Assembly (NCBI RefSeq): GCF_050947875.1
Contig: NC_134571.1
Location: 224,512,024 to 224,576,023 of the forward strand
Source: Dermacentor variabilis
Taxonomy: Eukaryota > Arthropoda > Arachnida > Ixodida > Ixodidae
Length of the DNA stretch: 64,000 nucleotides
Direction of reading: 5' to 3'
This document shows, in pieces, positions 1 to 10,873 of the stretch. The notes below the pieces were generated by a model, which ran no database searches, was not told the origin of the DNA, and worked only from the letters and a program-made list of their open reading frames with translations. Positions within the stretch are counted from its first letter, which is position 1. Every line of letters starts with the position of its first letter. A program made the translations under genes and the position numbers.

Positions 1-141
1 GGAAAAGTCCATGGGCTTCGCCACCGGTTGGGTGGCGTTCTCTGAAGACGCGTCAGGCGTTTCCGCTGCGTTCTTTGACGCCGCCACGGCGTCCTGTGCC
101 GGAGGTAGAGGCGTCTGTCCAGGAGATGCGCGATCCTTGGG

Positions 142-1006
142 TTACGCGTCCAACTGATGCGCCCTAGGAGCAGCCGACGTGGTCTCCTGCACCGCTGATC
201 CGCTAGCTTCTTTCGATGCCTCCTCCGCGTCAGCCTCATCCATGAGAAAGGCTGACGTCTCATCACTGCTCACTGGCCCGGCGACGCTGGCGTACGTCCG
301 TGCGCAGTGGCCCTCGTCGTGTCGAAAGCGACGGCACGAACCACACCGTGGAATTTGACAGTCACGCCGAATATGACCTGTGCCACGGCAGCGAAGGCGC
401 AGGGGTGGCCTGCCCGATACGATAACAAGCGCCAGCTCTCCAGCAACGTTCACCTGGTGCGGCAGGTCGTCGAGCTTCACGCCAGCGTTCAACTTCAAGG
501 TCACCATGCTCGTAGTTCACCCCTTATCACACACGCCGTGAGCGCGCCACAGCTCTCTTGAGACGTCCGTCACCTTCCCAAATGGCGAGAAGGCAAGACG
601 CACGTCCTCGTCTGGTACGCTGTGAAGGAGCCAGTGCAGCTTCATTCGAACATCCCGGTTTGCAGGGTCGATCACGAGACATCTCGCATTTTTTACTTTC
701 ACCTCGCCGATGTTGAGAATCTTCTTCGCGGCGTCGGCATCCTTGAATGCAACCGCCCACACGACTCATGCGGTACGCGCCTAAGGCGATAACTTCCGGC
801 AGGAACGAAAGTGGAGCGAGCGCGTCACGAAAATCTTCCACCCGGTATGGGCGGGCACTGATGTCCCCGTGCAGGAAAACGGTGTTTAAGACAAGACGAC
901 CTGTAGGCAAAGTAGGCAGTACGACCTGGTATTCGTTGTCCGATGCAATAGCCCTGTTTCCGCGACCAGGCATGGCCGCTGTAGCCGCTCCGACGGAGCA
1001 CGTCAT
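142..1006 (-). pseudogene. gag-like ORF1 of a non-LTR retrotransposon, broken
   Basis: This is a nucleic-acid-binding ORF1 (gag-like) protein that would coat LINE RNA. Three segments read leftwards on the minus strand. The N-terminal part (1006 to about 765) is followed by a frameshift near 762. The middle part (762-517) and C-terminal part (507-142) share one frame and are separated only by a TGA at 517-519. The C-terminal part has an intact zinc knuckle, CGSCRRFRHDEGHC (C-x2-C-x4-H-x4-C). Just before it lies a second, damaged knuckle, RCRGTGHIRRDC, which lacks its first cysteine. Any ORF2 would lie left of position 1, so the element is cut by the window edge. Family recognition rests on the knuckles and overall composition. 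Confidence 0.65.
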
Positions 1007-1020
1007 CGCACGTCCGTCAC

Positions 1021-1418
1021 GCCTCTACTGAATGCGGTGTTGCCTTAGAAACGAGCCGTAGAAAGTTATACTGCGGTGTATATCGGTAATTATGACCATG
1101 TAACTTACAGAAGTCGCAGTTTCACGAGTAGCGAAGTACGTTTCCGCTACATTTCTTCTGCGCTCTGCGCACATGCAGAGCCATCTTGCGGCAAACACGG
1201 AAGGCCCCCTCCTCGCAATTTATGGCGCTGCCCCGACTCGGAGCGCGCCACTCGCCCCATGATCGCGTCCGCCTTCATGGCGCGTCGGGGCCCGGCTATC
1301 TGTGCCGATCGCGACGTTTGGCTGGCGTAGCGCGTTTGAGTAGGCGGTGCGAACGGGGTGCGATAACGCTATCGCGTTCCACTCTTGGAGGCGAATTAAG
1401 CGTCCTCCAATTTTTTCG
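1021..1418. repeat. dispersed tick repeat, partial copy
   Basis: Two blocks recur in the repeat at 26281-26727. The first (about 1025-1055, containing GGTGTTGCCTTAGAAACGAG) matches about 26514-26540. The second (about 1367-1418, containing GCGTTCCACTCTTG) matches about 26682-26726. The middle parts differ, and this copy lacks the tRNA-like portion. It abuts the ORF1 fragment on its left. Confidence 0.5.
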
Positions 1419-1930
1419 TTCCGAGCATATACGCCTGGCTTAAAACAGTGCGCCTGGCTATAAGGGATTGCGGTTTTGCAATGTCGAACGTGGCTGCTTT
1501 GGAAATTGAGGTGTTGGCGCCTGTCCGTTGGCTTTTTCTAAAGTTTGGTTGACAGTTTATTTCCGGTGATTGGCACTATAACATCGAGGAAGTAAATCTC
1601 CGAAGCTGAGTGGTGATGTGAAAACTTAATGCCCCGGCGAAGGAGGCAGCAAGAACGCTAAGCAGTGTCGTCGATTCGCCATGTTGTCGGAGCAGAAACA
1701 CGTTGTCAATGAAACACTTGCAGTATAAAGGTTTTAGGCTGCAGTTTTCAAGAAATTCACTTTTCAGTATGCCCATAAAAATATTGGCGTACGTACGTGT
1801 ATATATCAAATATCAACAAGGAATTTCATTGCACCATAATATGAAACGTGCATACAAAGATATTTGGTCCCATATCCTAAAGCGGCTAGTGATGGGTCCA
1901 ATACAAAAAAAAATGTATTGCAATAATTAG
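1419..1930. other. no recognisable gene
   Basis: This is AT-rich DNA between the repeat and the 3' end of the next LINE. Only short, unremarkable open frames occur. A phrase ending in GCGCCTGGCT is repeated near 1430-1460. Nothing else is supported. Confidence 0.5.
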
Positions 1931-1980
1931 CAGTCTTACACAAACAAAATAGCGAAAGTATCATACATAAGCGGTAAATA

Positions 1981-3756
1981 CTATATATAATCACAGAACT
2001 GCGCTAAAAACAAACAAAACAAAAACAAAACTGAAGAACGTGCTTGACAAGATAAAAACTGGCAATTGCATGCAATGTCACAATTTCTTGCGAGTTTTAT
2101 CTCAAGAGGCAAATTGTTGCACAGCTTAACACCAGAGAATTGAATTAATCTTTCGCCGTACACATTCGAACATAAATGGAGATTAAGATTACCGTTGCGT
2201 GCATGCCGTGTGTTTAATGACGGAAAAGTGAAAATGGCACGCGGCAGAGGTGTGTTTGTGTTTACCATTTTATTTACTAAGCAGGAAATTTTGGTAGTCT
2301 CGTATGTCAGTAAACGGCAGTATACGCAGCCTCTGAAATAGAGGATGAGAGGGATGACGCACCGAGGAGAAAGCAATCGCACGAACAGCTCGTATTTGTA
2401 ATCGGAATAACGGAGTAAGGTATGTTATGTACGTTTGGCCCCACGACTCGCAACAATAGCTAAGGTGGCAGTGAAATAGGCTAAAATATAATATTCGTAG
2501 CAATTTCAAATCAAAGTATTTACGTGCTCGTATGAGAGTGTAACAGTTGAATGTCAACTTTTTACAAAATGTATTGATTTGGTCTCTCCAGTTAAGGTTA
2601 CTGTCAAATATAATGCCTAGATACTTAATAGTCGGAACACATTCAATGGTTCGATTGTTTAATGATGGGCTAATTGAAACGTAGTTCAGAGTTTTCATTC
2701 GTGAATGGAAAATAACGTATTTTCTTTTATCGGCATTTAGTAATAGTTCATTTTCACGAAACCACAATGAAAAAGCTAGTAGTTCATTGGATACAGTATA
2801 TTGTAAGGTTTAAAGTGAACTCTCTGTGAATAAAATTACAGTATCGTCCGCATACATTAATGCTTTAGATGATTGTAGAATTCGCGGGAAATCATTGACG
2901 TATAGAGCGAACAGAACGGGATCCAATACGGACCCTTGCTGTACACCACATGCGACAGTCCTAGATTCGGATAAAAAACCATCGATTAGTGCTTTCTGCT
3001 TTCGCGATGTGAGATAACTGGAAAAGAAGTCATGAACGCCATCGATAGCACTTTAGTTTTTTCAGTAGTGCCGAGTGACAAATGGTATCAAACGCCTTTT
3101 TTATGTCGATAAAATTTCCAATAACAATCTTTTGATGGTTGAGGGCAGAGTTCAGTATTTGAGATAAAGTAAGCACCGCTGTTGATGTGGATTTCCCGGC
3201 GACGAAACCATGTTGTTCCGGGCAAATTATGTTATTATTGCTAAGGAAGTCCTTCAGCTGTTGAGCGATTAATTTTTCAAAGATATTGTTTACTATACTC
3301 AATACGGATATCGGTCTGTAGCTGCTAGGAATATTATGGTTGCCCGTTTTGTATATTGGTACACCCTTGGCCATTTTGAATACATCTGGATAGGAATTCG
3401 CATTTAATGAATGGTTAAATAGATGACAAAGTGGAGCACTGAAAACGTCTGGATTGTCTTTTGGTAACCTAGCTTGTATACTATCTATTCCTGTGGATTT
3501 GTTCAACCGCAGGTTTTTTTATAGTAGACGTCACAACCTCTTCTGTCATGGCCTGAAAGCTAAATCTGTTTTCACTTTTTTCAACATAAGTGGTGCGCTG
3601 TGCAGTACTAAATTGTTGTGTGATGTTTTCGCCAATGATGGCAAAGTAATCACTAAAATAATTTGTAAGGCTATTTGTGACGTTGTCAGGGAGAATTTTC
3701 TTTTTGTTATCGAGCCCTATCACTTCTCTATTTGTCATGCTTGTTTTGTGTCGCAA
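1981..3756 (-). pseudogene. LINE ORF2 reverse transcriptase and C-terminal domain, broken
   Basis: This is an RNA-directed DNA polymerase. A linker (3756-3481) is followed by a frameshift near 3500. Then come STGIDSIQARLPKDN, SSYRPISVLSIVNNIFEK, CPEQHGFVAGKST and FIDIKKAFDTICHSALL. A further shift near 3035 leads to ACGVQQGSVLDPVLFALYVN and the catalytic YADDT (2840-2854). The C-terminal region continues from 2767 (IKYLGIIFDSNLNWRDQI) to 2270 and then, after another shift, to 1981 (GERLIQFSGVKLCNNLP). The catalytic aspartates are retained although the frame is broken at least three times. The order and motifs fit a CR1/L2-type element. Confidence 0.8.
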
Positions 3757-4177
3757 CAGGCAACGAGACGTGCATAATATACCCTTTTAGATTTACGCAA
3801 TAGCCCAACTGACTGATTTCTGAAGTACTTAAACTGAGCCTCGTAATATTCATTTGTTTCGTTTATTTCCAGCTTATTGTAATAGTAATCTTTTTTCTAG
3901 AATAGGCTAGAATAGTGCTAGAACAGGCTGTGTTATACAAGGACATATGGCGTGATCATACCTACAGCGGGTGCACGTATACGATGGCTGCTTTATTGCA
4001 TTCGTGATACTGAAAATAATGTTATCGCATTCTACTTGCGCGTCATCGTTATACAGCGTTTCGAACATAGTGTGTTGCAAGAGGGTGCGTACTTGCGATA
4101 ATTAACGCGTGTGTGATATCTCGGGAGCAACTTTTTTGTTCTACGAGTATGACGTAAGTACGATTGTGGCATGAAAA

Positions 4178-4429
4178 GAAATCAAACAATCAGTCAATTA
4201 TGGATGGGGTTTTACGTGCCAAAACCCATTTCTGATCATGAGGCACGCCGTAGTGGAGGACTCCGCAAATTTCCACCACCTGGGGTTCTTTAACGTGCAC
4301 ATAAATCTAAGCACACGGGTGTTTTCGCATTTCGCCCCCATCGAAATGCGGCCGCTGTGGCCGGGATTCAATCCCGCGACCTCGTGCTCAGCAGGCCAAC
4401 ACCATAGCCACTGAGCAACCACGGCGGGT
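4178..4429 (-). mobile_element. Ruka-like tRNA-derived SINE, full length
   Basis: Read on the minus strand, the tRNA-like head has an A box (TTGCTCAGTGGCTATGG) and a B box (GGGATTGAATCCC). The body then contains CGAAATGCGAAAACACC, a stretch with GTTAAAGAACCCCAGG, and a GGCACGTAAAACCCCATCC end. Flanking GCATGAAAA repeats (4169-4177 and 4430-4438) are a plausible 9-bp target duplication. The A and B boxes would form an internal RNA polymerase III promoter. Confidence 0.85.
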
Positions 4430-4439
4430 GCATGAAAAT

Positions 4440-5282
4440 AAAAGTCGGGTGGTGATCAGCAATTGCAAAAGCATAAACACCAGCTTCTACGTTAGTATCA
4501 ATAATAATAATAATAATAATATTTGGGGTTTTACGTGCCAAAACCACTTTCTGATTATGAGGCACGCCGTAGTGGAGGACTCCGGAAATTTTGACCACCT
4601 GGGGTTCTTTAACGTGCACCTAAATCTAAGCACACGGGTGTTTTCGCATTCCGCCCCCATCGAAATGGTTAGTATCAAGACTGCACAGCATGTAATCAAT
4701 AACTGTGGAAAAATATTCAGAGAAACGTGTTTGTTCGGTTATAACACTTCTAAGATTAAATGATTGTAGGAGGAACAAGTAGCCATTGCACTGATCCTTT
4801 AGCAGATCTATAATGATGTCACCACTGCTTACTATCTGGGAATGCGAGGTTAAACATTGATTCAGCACACTTTCCATGACAGATATAAAGTCATCTACGC
4901 TTGAGCTTGGGGGGCGATAAACTACACCAGCTATGACACCACATTCAGTTGTCGCAAATAGTGTTTCCGCAGATTGTTGAGTGCTCTAGATATCGTTTAG
5001 ACGCTGAAAACTATGCTCGTTCCTGATAAACATGGCTACTCCACTGCCACGTCTCGCATGCGCTCTCGGCTGTGACAACATCACATATCCAGGTATATTT
5101 ACGTAATCATCTTCCTTTAGCCATGTTTCTGTTATTGCGATTATATTGTATTGAAATGAATGTTGTGACAAATAGATTAGTAGCTGGTCGAAATTTTTCT
5201 TTATGCTGCGGATCTTGCAATGGAACATTGATATACTTTTATGTTTTTGCCACGTCCTTTCAACATCTGCGTCATTAATCAT
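4440..5282 (-). pseudogene. LINE ORF2 endonuclease domain, broken by stops and SINEs
   Basis: This is an apurinic/apyrimidinic-type endonuclease that would nick target DNA for priming. The minus strand shows an N-terminal block SMFHCKIRSIKKNFDQLL, then IIAITETWLKEDDY (the ETWL catalytic glutamate region), then RRGSGVAMFIRNEH, ending at a stop near 4986. Further left come VVYRPPSSSVDDF, SGDIIIDLLK in place of the usual GDFN motif, and ITEQTRFSEYFSTVIDYML. After the SINE at 4502-4667 the reading resumes as AFAIADHHPTFIF, the usual SDHxP motif with A for S. The altered GDFN site and the interruptions imply loss of activity. Confidence 0.7.
4502..4667 (-). mobile_element. Ruka-like SINE, 5'-truncated, with 11-bp target duplication
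   Basis: The element is in minus orientation: an (AAT)n tail lies at the left and the body extends to the CGAAATG block, with the tRNA-like head missing. It is bounded by the exact direct repeat GTTAGTATCAA at 4491-4501 and 4668-4678. It interrupts the endonuclease of the surrounding LINE. Loss of the 5' end is typical of target-primed reverse transcription. Confidence 0.9.
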
Positions 5283-5359
5283 CTCAAATGGTTACTGTAC
5301 TCTATCGAGGTCCCCTGCGCATGTCACGTGCAGAACCCTCGAATTTTCTGTCTTGCGCA

Positions 5360-6048
5360 TTAACACTGTGCCGTCTGACACCCAGGCGAACTTCCATTTT
5401 TTTCGCGTTTTGCATTCAATCCTTTTGCCAAAAGTATCTTATTCGCTGGACAAAGGTGTTCATTCACGAACACTGGTGAACTATCCTGGAATCCCAAGGT
5501 GGACGTGTTCAGCCTCTGCTTTTTTGCCGCTCTCAGAACCCGGTCCCTCACTTTGCGAGAGTAGAATTTTACTATGATGCTGGGTTTCTCTGTCTTTCGA
5601 CGGGACTCGATGAATTACTTCGATGTCAGACTCGTCAAACTCAGAGCCAATGCAAGTTCGAATTGCTTTCATTGTCGAAGTTAGATCTTCGTCTCTGGCT
5701 AAAGGTATTCCTTTTATTCCCAGTTGCTCTTACGACTGTATTGCTGCATGTCAGTTAACTCTTTCTTAATGTCTCCGAGTTCCTTTGCAAGATGCAAGTT
5801 GTTGTTTTTATTTCCCTATTGTCGTCCTTAACTTTGGTTATATCGCTCTTTAGTGTTTGCATTTCTGCTCGAAATGCCTCAAAGCTTTCATTGATGAAGT
5901 TCATTGGTTGTTTTACAGGGTCCTGCTCAGTTCTTATCAAGCTCATTAGGTCGTGTTTCATTTCGTCATATTTCTCATGAAGTCTACTAGTCAAGTCTAC
6001 GAAAGACTTAGCAAGTTCTTTAACGGTCGTAGGACCCTTCTCACTCAT
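5360..6048 (-). pseudogene. LINE ORF1, coiled-coil nucleic-acid-binding protein, broken
   Basis: The chosen start is ATG at 6048 (MSEKGPTTVKELAKSF). The first about 95 residues run to 5755 and are rich in heptad-like charged and leucine residues, suggesting a coiled coil for oligomerisation. A frameshift near 5720-5755 moves to a frame that reads IKGIPLARDEDLT and then SEFDESDIEVIHRVPSKD. Another shift near 5550 gives FVNEHLCPANKILLAKGL. The same blocks occur in the ORF1 at 36129-36924 (IEIKGVPADYE, ESDIDVCHQVP, YINEHLTRKSK), which supports the assignment. The product would bind element RNA. At least two frameshifts make this copy non-functional. Confidence 0.7.
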
Positions 6049-6294
6049 ATTGCGTACACAGTAGGCCGCAGTCCGGCAGCCTAAGTAAAGATTACTTAAG
6101 TAACAATATAAATAGAACGTACCTGCACGAAATAAGTACTTCGTTAAAAGGCCGTTCGATCGTTGTGACTGCCTAGACTGCTCCTGTGTGACGCCGCCCT
6201 CAGTCAACGAACCATTTAAGTACCTGGCTGGTGACGTCAGGGCTCATGAGGATGCGCAGAAGCATTTGTTCGTCCGGCGGGTTCTTGCCAATGG

Positions 6295-6570
6295 TCAGTT
6301 GGATAGTTCCCATGTCGCTGCATGACCTGGCATAGTGACTAGGCGTAGGCGCTCGGTGTAAAACGGCGACGGGCGCTGTATCCCTACGTAGATGAATGGG
6401 AAAACATTGCGGCGGCCTCGTTCGCGTGCTTGCGTCGGCGTCCAAAGGAACTGGGTGCAGCTCATGACTGAGAAGTCCAAGTCGAAGGTTCGTCCGTCGG
6501 GACCGTAGCGCACGACAGAACTCACCGAAGCGAAAGCACTAGCGTCCAGTTGAACGCCGGTGCGCGCTCC
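6295..6570 (-). other. unrecognised open frame of about 90 codons
   Basis: An uninterrupted minus-strand frame runs from after a TAA (6571-6573) to a stop at 6295. It contains VRYGPDGRTFDLDFSVMS and FPFIYVGIQRPSPFYTERL. The composition is protein-like, unlike the simple-sequence frames nearby, but I do not recognise a family. It lies between the 5' end of the minus-strand LINE and the truncated 5' end of the plus-strand LINE. It could be a host exon remnant or unannotated repeat coding sequence. Confidence 0.25.
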
Positions 6571-8678
6571 TTACACCACTGTTATAACGAACACCGCTAT
6601 ATATAACGAACTAAATCATTTTCTTCCAATATTCCAAGACAATTTTCATTGTCGCTCAGTGCGTGAAAACTGGACGCTATTTAAGGATAAAACAGATATA
6701 TTAGTCGACATATTCATCCCTAAATTTAGTTTCCGTGCCTGCTCTCAAAAACCATGGTTTACTAAAACACCTAAAAGAATAGAAAACAAGAAAAAACGCT
6801 TCTTCCGCTCCGCCAAGCTGCGGGATAATGAAAACGCGTGGCTGAAATATTATGCAGCTGAGAAAACATACCGAACGGTAATTCGCAACGCTAAGCATTC
6901 TTTTTTCCACGCTGACTTGCTGAAAATGCTGACTACGAGCCCAAGAAAATTCTGGCAGGTTATAAACCCAAACCACGCATCTGCTGCCGCTCTTACGAAA
7001 GAATCAGGTGAAGTGGTCACCGACTTTGAATGTGCTAATATGTTTAACACCGCCTTTTCATCCGTATTTAGTAAAGAAACCGACATGGCCACCCCATGTC
7101 GGTTTCATAACAATATACAATACCTAACATAAGATAACAATACCTTCGGAACTGTTATGCCGCCAATTTTCTTTGTCGCATCTGGAATTTCTACCATAAT
7201 TGACAAACTTAAACTATCTTCATCAGCCGGGACCGATAAGATTAACTCAAAATTTCTAAGGAACACTCAAAACATTTGTGCATCATTGTTGTGTTTACTG
7301 TACTCACAGTCACTTTCCACGGGCCAGCTTCCTGCCGGTTGGACATACGGAAAGGTCATTCCAGTGTTCAAGTCAGGTATCAGAGAATCACCGCTAAACT
7401 ACCGACCCATTTCTTTAACCAGTATGCCGTGCGAAATCATGGAGCATGTCATTTACACACATATCATGGACTTTCTCGATTCGAAAAATTTCTTCAATCC
7501 TGCGCAGCATGGGTTTCGCAGGGGTTTTTCGTGCGAAACTCAACTGGCCATGTTTGCGGACGACTTACACGCAAACTTAGACCGAAATTTTCAGACTGAC
7601 GCCATTTTTCTGGACTTCGCGAACGCGTTTGACAAAGTACCCCATAAACGCCTTCTACTCAAACTTTCACTGTTAGATCTTCACCCCGACATCATAAATT
7701 CTATCAGTGAATTTCTAAATAACCGCTCTCAGGCTGTTTTTGTGAACAATACTACCTTTGCTTCCCTTCCAGTAACATCAGGCGTTCCGCAAGGGTCCGT
7801 CCTTGGCCCGCTTTTATTCCTCATATACATTAACGACCTACCAACTCATGTATCTTGTAATATCGCAATGTTTGCCGATGACTGTGTCATTTATAGCACT
7901 GTTGCCAACGCCTCTGATCAATTAACCCTTCAAAGTGATCTTAACCATGCAAAGCAATGGTGCGATGATTGGCTAATGGAACTTAACCCTCACAAATGCA
8001 AATTCTTATCTTTCAACCGCCGCCGCATTCCACTTGCTTTTTCTTATGCGATTAGCAGCGTTCCTGTCGAAGCAGTTCAATCATTTAAGTATCTGGGAGT
8101 CACTTAATACCATGACCTTTCTTGGGCATTACACGTCACCGACATCATATCATCTGCAAATAAAACATTTGAATTTTTGCGACGTCATCTGCATAACGCA
8201 CCTAAGAACGTAAAATTGTTAGCTTATAAAACTGTCGTGCGAACAAAATTGGAATATGCTGCACCAATTTGGAATCCGCGACAAACTTATATTCAAGATG
8301 CCCTTGAGTCACTTCAAAACCGTGCCACTAAATTCATTCATCGTTCGTATTCTTATGATGTGAGTGTGTCATCACTAAAATTAGAATCTAATTTACCCCT
8401 TCTCTCATGTCGCCGCCGTATCGCCAGTCTCTCTTTATTCTATAAACTTTTTCATAGCTCGATGGGTATCCCGCCATACATTGTTCCACCAACACGCATA
8501 TTTAATCTCACTGGTCATCCTCTTCCAAGTCGCGCGCCCGCGTGCACGCACAGCTACTTTTTCTACGTCATTTTTTCCTCGTACAGCTGCTGACTGGAAT
8601 GGCCTTCCGGGCGACACCGCTGCCATCGCTTGTCCATCCAGCTTCATAGAAAGCGTCACCAATCACCTTTCACCATAG
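6570..8678 (+). pseudogene. LINE ORF2: linker, reverse transcriptase, C-terminal domain
   Basis: The linker includes KPWFTKTPKRIENKKKRF. The reverse transcriptase motifs, in order, are SSAGTDKINSKFL, YGKVIPVFKSG, LNYRPISLTSMPCEIMEH, NPAQHGFRRGFSCETQL, FLDFANAFDKVPHKRLL, TSGVPQGSVLGPLLF and the catalytic FADD (7871-7882; many relatives have YADD). It then continues into FKYLGVT and the C-terminal block [12 protein letters not shown]. One frame holds from 6570 to about 8535 with only two stops, TAA at 7130-7132 and TAA at 8105-8107. A frameshift near 8535 moves the end ([11 protein letters not shown]) to another frame. It is non-functional because of these lesions and the missing endonuclease. 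Confidence 0.85.
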
Positions 8679-8775
8679 ATTAACACATGGTTTCTGCTTA
8701 TTTCTGTGTAACCCACCCCTTATGTAATACCCCGTTGCGGGGTCTTTAAGGAATAAAAATGAAATGAAATGAAAT
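6570..8775 (+). mobile_element. 5'-truncated CR1/L2-like LINE
   Basis: The element carries only the linker, reverse transcriptase and C-terminal part of ORF2, followed by a short 3' UTR. The UTR ends with the stem-loop ACCCCGTTGCGGGGT (8729-8743) and an (ATGAA)n tail (about 8757-8777). Loss of the endonuclease at the 5' side is the usual result of incomplete target-primed reverse transcription. Confidence 0.85.
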
Positions 8776-8832
8776 GAATATATATATATATATATGCATA
8801 CATACATAGAGAGAGAGAGAGGGAGAGAGAGC
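8776..8832. repeat. compound (TA)n and (GA)n microsatellite
   Basis: A short (TA)n run, a few CATA units and a (GA)n run directly follow the LINE tail. They probably expanded from the tail and its junction. Confidence 0.85.
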
Positions 8833-10650
8833 GGAGTAAGATCGTTTGCTGCTTTCCTCCCCCATTCGAGAAATAGCTGTTACGCCACTGCTGAGAATAT
8901 GAGGAGCGTCTTTTTTTTTTTTTTGCGAATGTGAAAGACCATAATGGTGGTTTTCGAAGGATTAAACTGCAGTGTGTTTTCCAAATAGATATACTATGCA
9001 GAAGGTCCTTATTCTATGTTGCTTTTAAGGCTGAAATATTGTTCTCAGATTAGTATATCACTGTGTAATCGGTGAAAAGTGAGCATTTTGGGAATATGGG
9101 CATGATACGTGCTCGGGCAGGAGCCCCCCGAACGAAGTTTACCAGAAGCTCGGCACGCCATGGATGCGCTGTGACCAAACACGGCGCCGACGGCGAAGGG
9201 CGCCACGGGCGAATGTGGAGTCGATACGAGCAAGGAAAGGAGACTGGGGCCATCACCGACCCTGGGAGCACCTCGTTGTGATTACTGTAGCTTGTGGCTG
9301 CCACTTTGGCTCAGGAATCTATCTAATGGTCATGGCTAATGCTCTCTCTCGCTGACGGATTTCATTCATCTAAGTGGGGCCACCAAGCACACTTGACCGT
9401 ACGATACAGTGTGGGCCAGCAGACGCTGCCTGCCTCCCTCGGCTTGCGACAAAGCTTTAAATTCCACACTTGTCCGCGTCCTGTTACCGCTATCAGACAC
9501 ACTTTTGTTCAACAAGGCAATTCAGCGAGCAGCGAAACCGAGCACGCACTCGAGCGAGCATCTCGGGGGCCGTTCCCACGAGCTCCCGCGTCCCCGATGG
9601 CCCCGACGTATCCTTCGCGAAACCGGACGAGCCATCGCGAGCTTATCTCGCCGCAAGGAAAACACGCGCCTGCCTGGCAGACGACACCACCGGAACGCCG
9701 AGGGAGAGGAGTAATGCTCTCTCACTTGGATGGCAGCCGAGCATTCCTGCGGCCTTTCCCGAGCCAGCCGAGCACGTGAAAGTTGGGCAGGCCACATGAG
9801 ATTGTGGTCTGTCTGCTTGATCGCGGCTCTCTTCCTTCCAGGAGTTCGTGGCGGACAGTTTCTGCTACGGCGGTTCCGTTGATCAGCGCCAAGTGACATA
9901 AAGCGGGAAAGGTGTGCTCAACTGAGACACTAAACAATATTTATGCTGGCGCAGCATTACTTGAAAACATTATAATTATTTCTTTTGCGGGGAAAAGAAC
10001 TTGATAAACAAAGGAACACAAGCTCCGCTTCTTGAATTTCGTGCTCAAGATCTCGCTTATTCCTGTGACGTCAGTGATTTCGCTATAATTTGGCGTATTT
10101 GTGTCATATTTATCATACATACAGAATTATTGTAGTTTGCTCATGAAATAAATGCGGAGCTTGCGTTTGCTTGCGCCTCCGGTTTGTCTGTTCAGCCTTC
10201 GCGTTACTGGTAGGCAGCTGTTGAACAAGATCAGTGCAATATTTGGTTACTGATCTCACTAGAAGAGTGTTTTCCTTTGAAAGATGAGTTATCCGAGCTT
10301 TGTAAATAAAACAGGATGTAGTTGACACGGTGAGACGCGGTCAGTCTCCGCCGTGGCGTTGCAGGAAGCCAGTGCGGAAACTTGGAAGATGCGCTGCCGT
10401 TCCTTCTTCTTGTGCGCAGACGCTGCAAGGCCCGCCTTGCTACCATTTCCGTAAAAGCGGCCTACCAATCTGGCTCTAATATTCGCTCTAGTATTCATAG
10501 TCTGCTCAGTGCCAATCAGTCCATGCATGCAACGCATTCGGACCGATTTATTATGACGCTTGCCGCGGCTTTCCAGCGCTGTCGATGCAGCACGAGCAGC
10601 GTGATGTCGCTCCAAGTTATAGCCATCTCATGTATCTTACTTCTTTAAAA
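8833..10650. other. no recognisable gene
   Basis: About 1.8 kb without family-level matches. A T run lies at 8911-8924. A GC-rich stretch at 9400-9790 has overlapping open frames on both strands that look like composition artefacts. Nothing conserved is recognised. Confidence 0.5.
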
Positions 10651-10873
10651 AATTATGGGGTCTTACGTACCAAAACCACGACCTGATTATCAGGCACGCC
10701 GTAGTGGGGGACTCCGGAAATTTGGACCACCTGTGGTTCTTTAACGTGCACGTAAATCTAAGTACACGGCTGTTTTCGCCCACATCGAAATGCGGCAGCC
10801 GTGGCCGGGATTCAATCCCACAACCTCGTGTATGGCAGCCCAACACCATAGCCACTAAGCAGCTGCGTCGGGT
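10651..10873 (-). mobile_element. Ruka-like tRNA-derived SINE
   Basis: The minus-strand copy has a recognisable head (about 10790-10873, with B box GGGATTGAATCCC) and a body with GTTAAAGAACCACAGG. An (A/T)-rich 3' side lies at the left. The A box is altered (CTTAGTGGCTATGG). I did not find a convincing target duplication. Confidence 0.85.

Larger units (their letters stand above)
1935..6215 (-). mobile_element. CR1/L2-like LINE, nearly full length, decayed
   Basis: The minus-strand order is ORF1 (coiled coil plus conserved core), apurinic-type endonuclease, reverse transcriptase and C-terminal domain, with the 3' end near 1935. Ends are approximate: the 5' end is placed in the untranslated stretch upstream of the ORF1 ATG (6048). 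ORF1 and reverse transcriptase resemble the better preserved LINE at 35.7-40.3 kb, so both belong to the same clade. Many frameshifts and stops, plus two SINEs with target duplications in the endonuclease, show it is old. No active product is expected. Confidence 0.8.

Noticed and set aside
4428..4763. 111-codon plus-strand open frame
   Set aside because: It is an antisense reading of the SINE and its (AAT)n tail.
9339..9899. Overlapping open frames of 100-146 codons on both strands
   Set aside because: Composition-driven; low-information arginine/serine/proline-rich translations with no motif.
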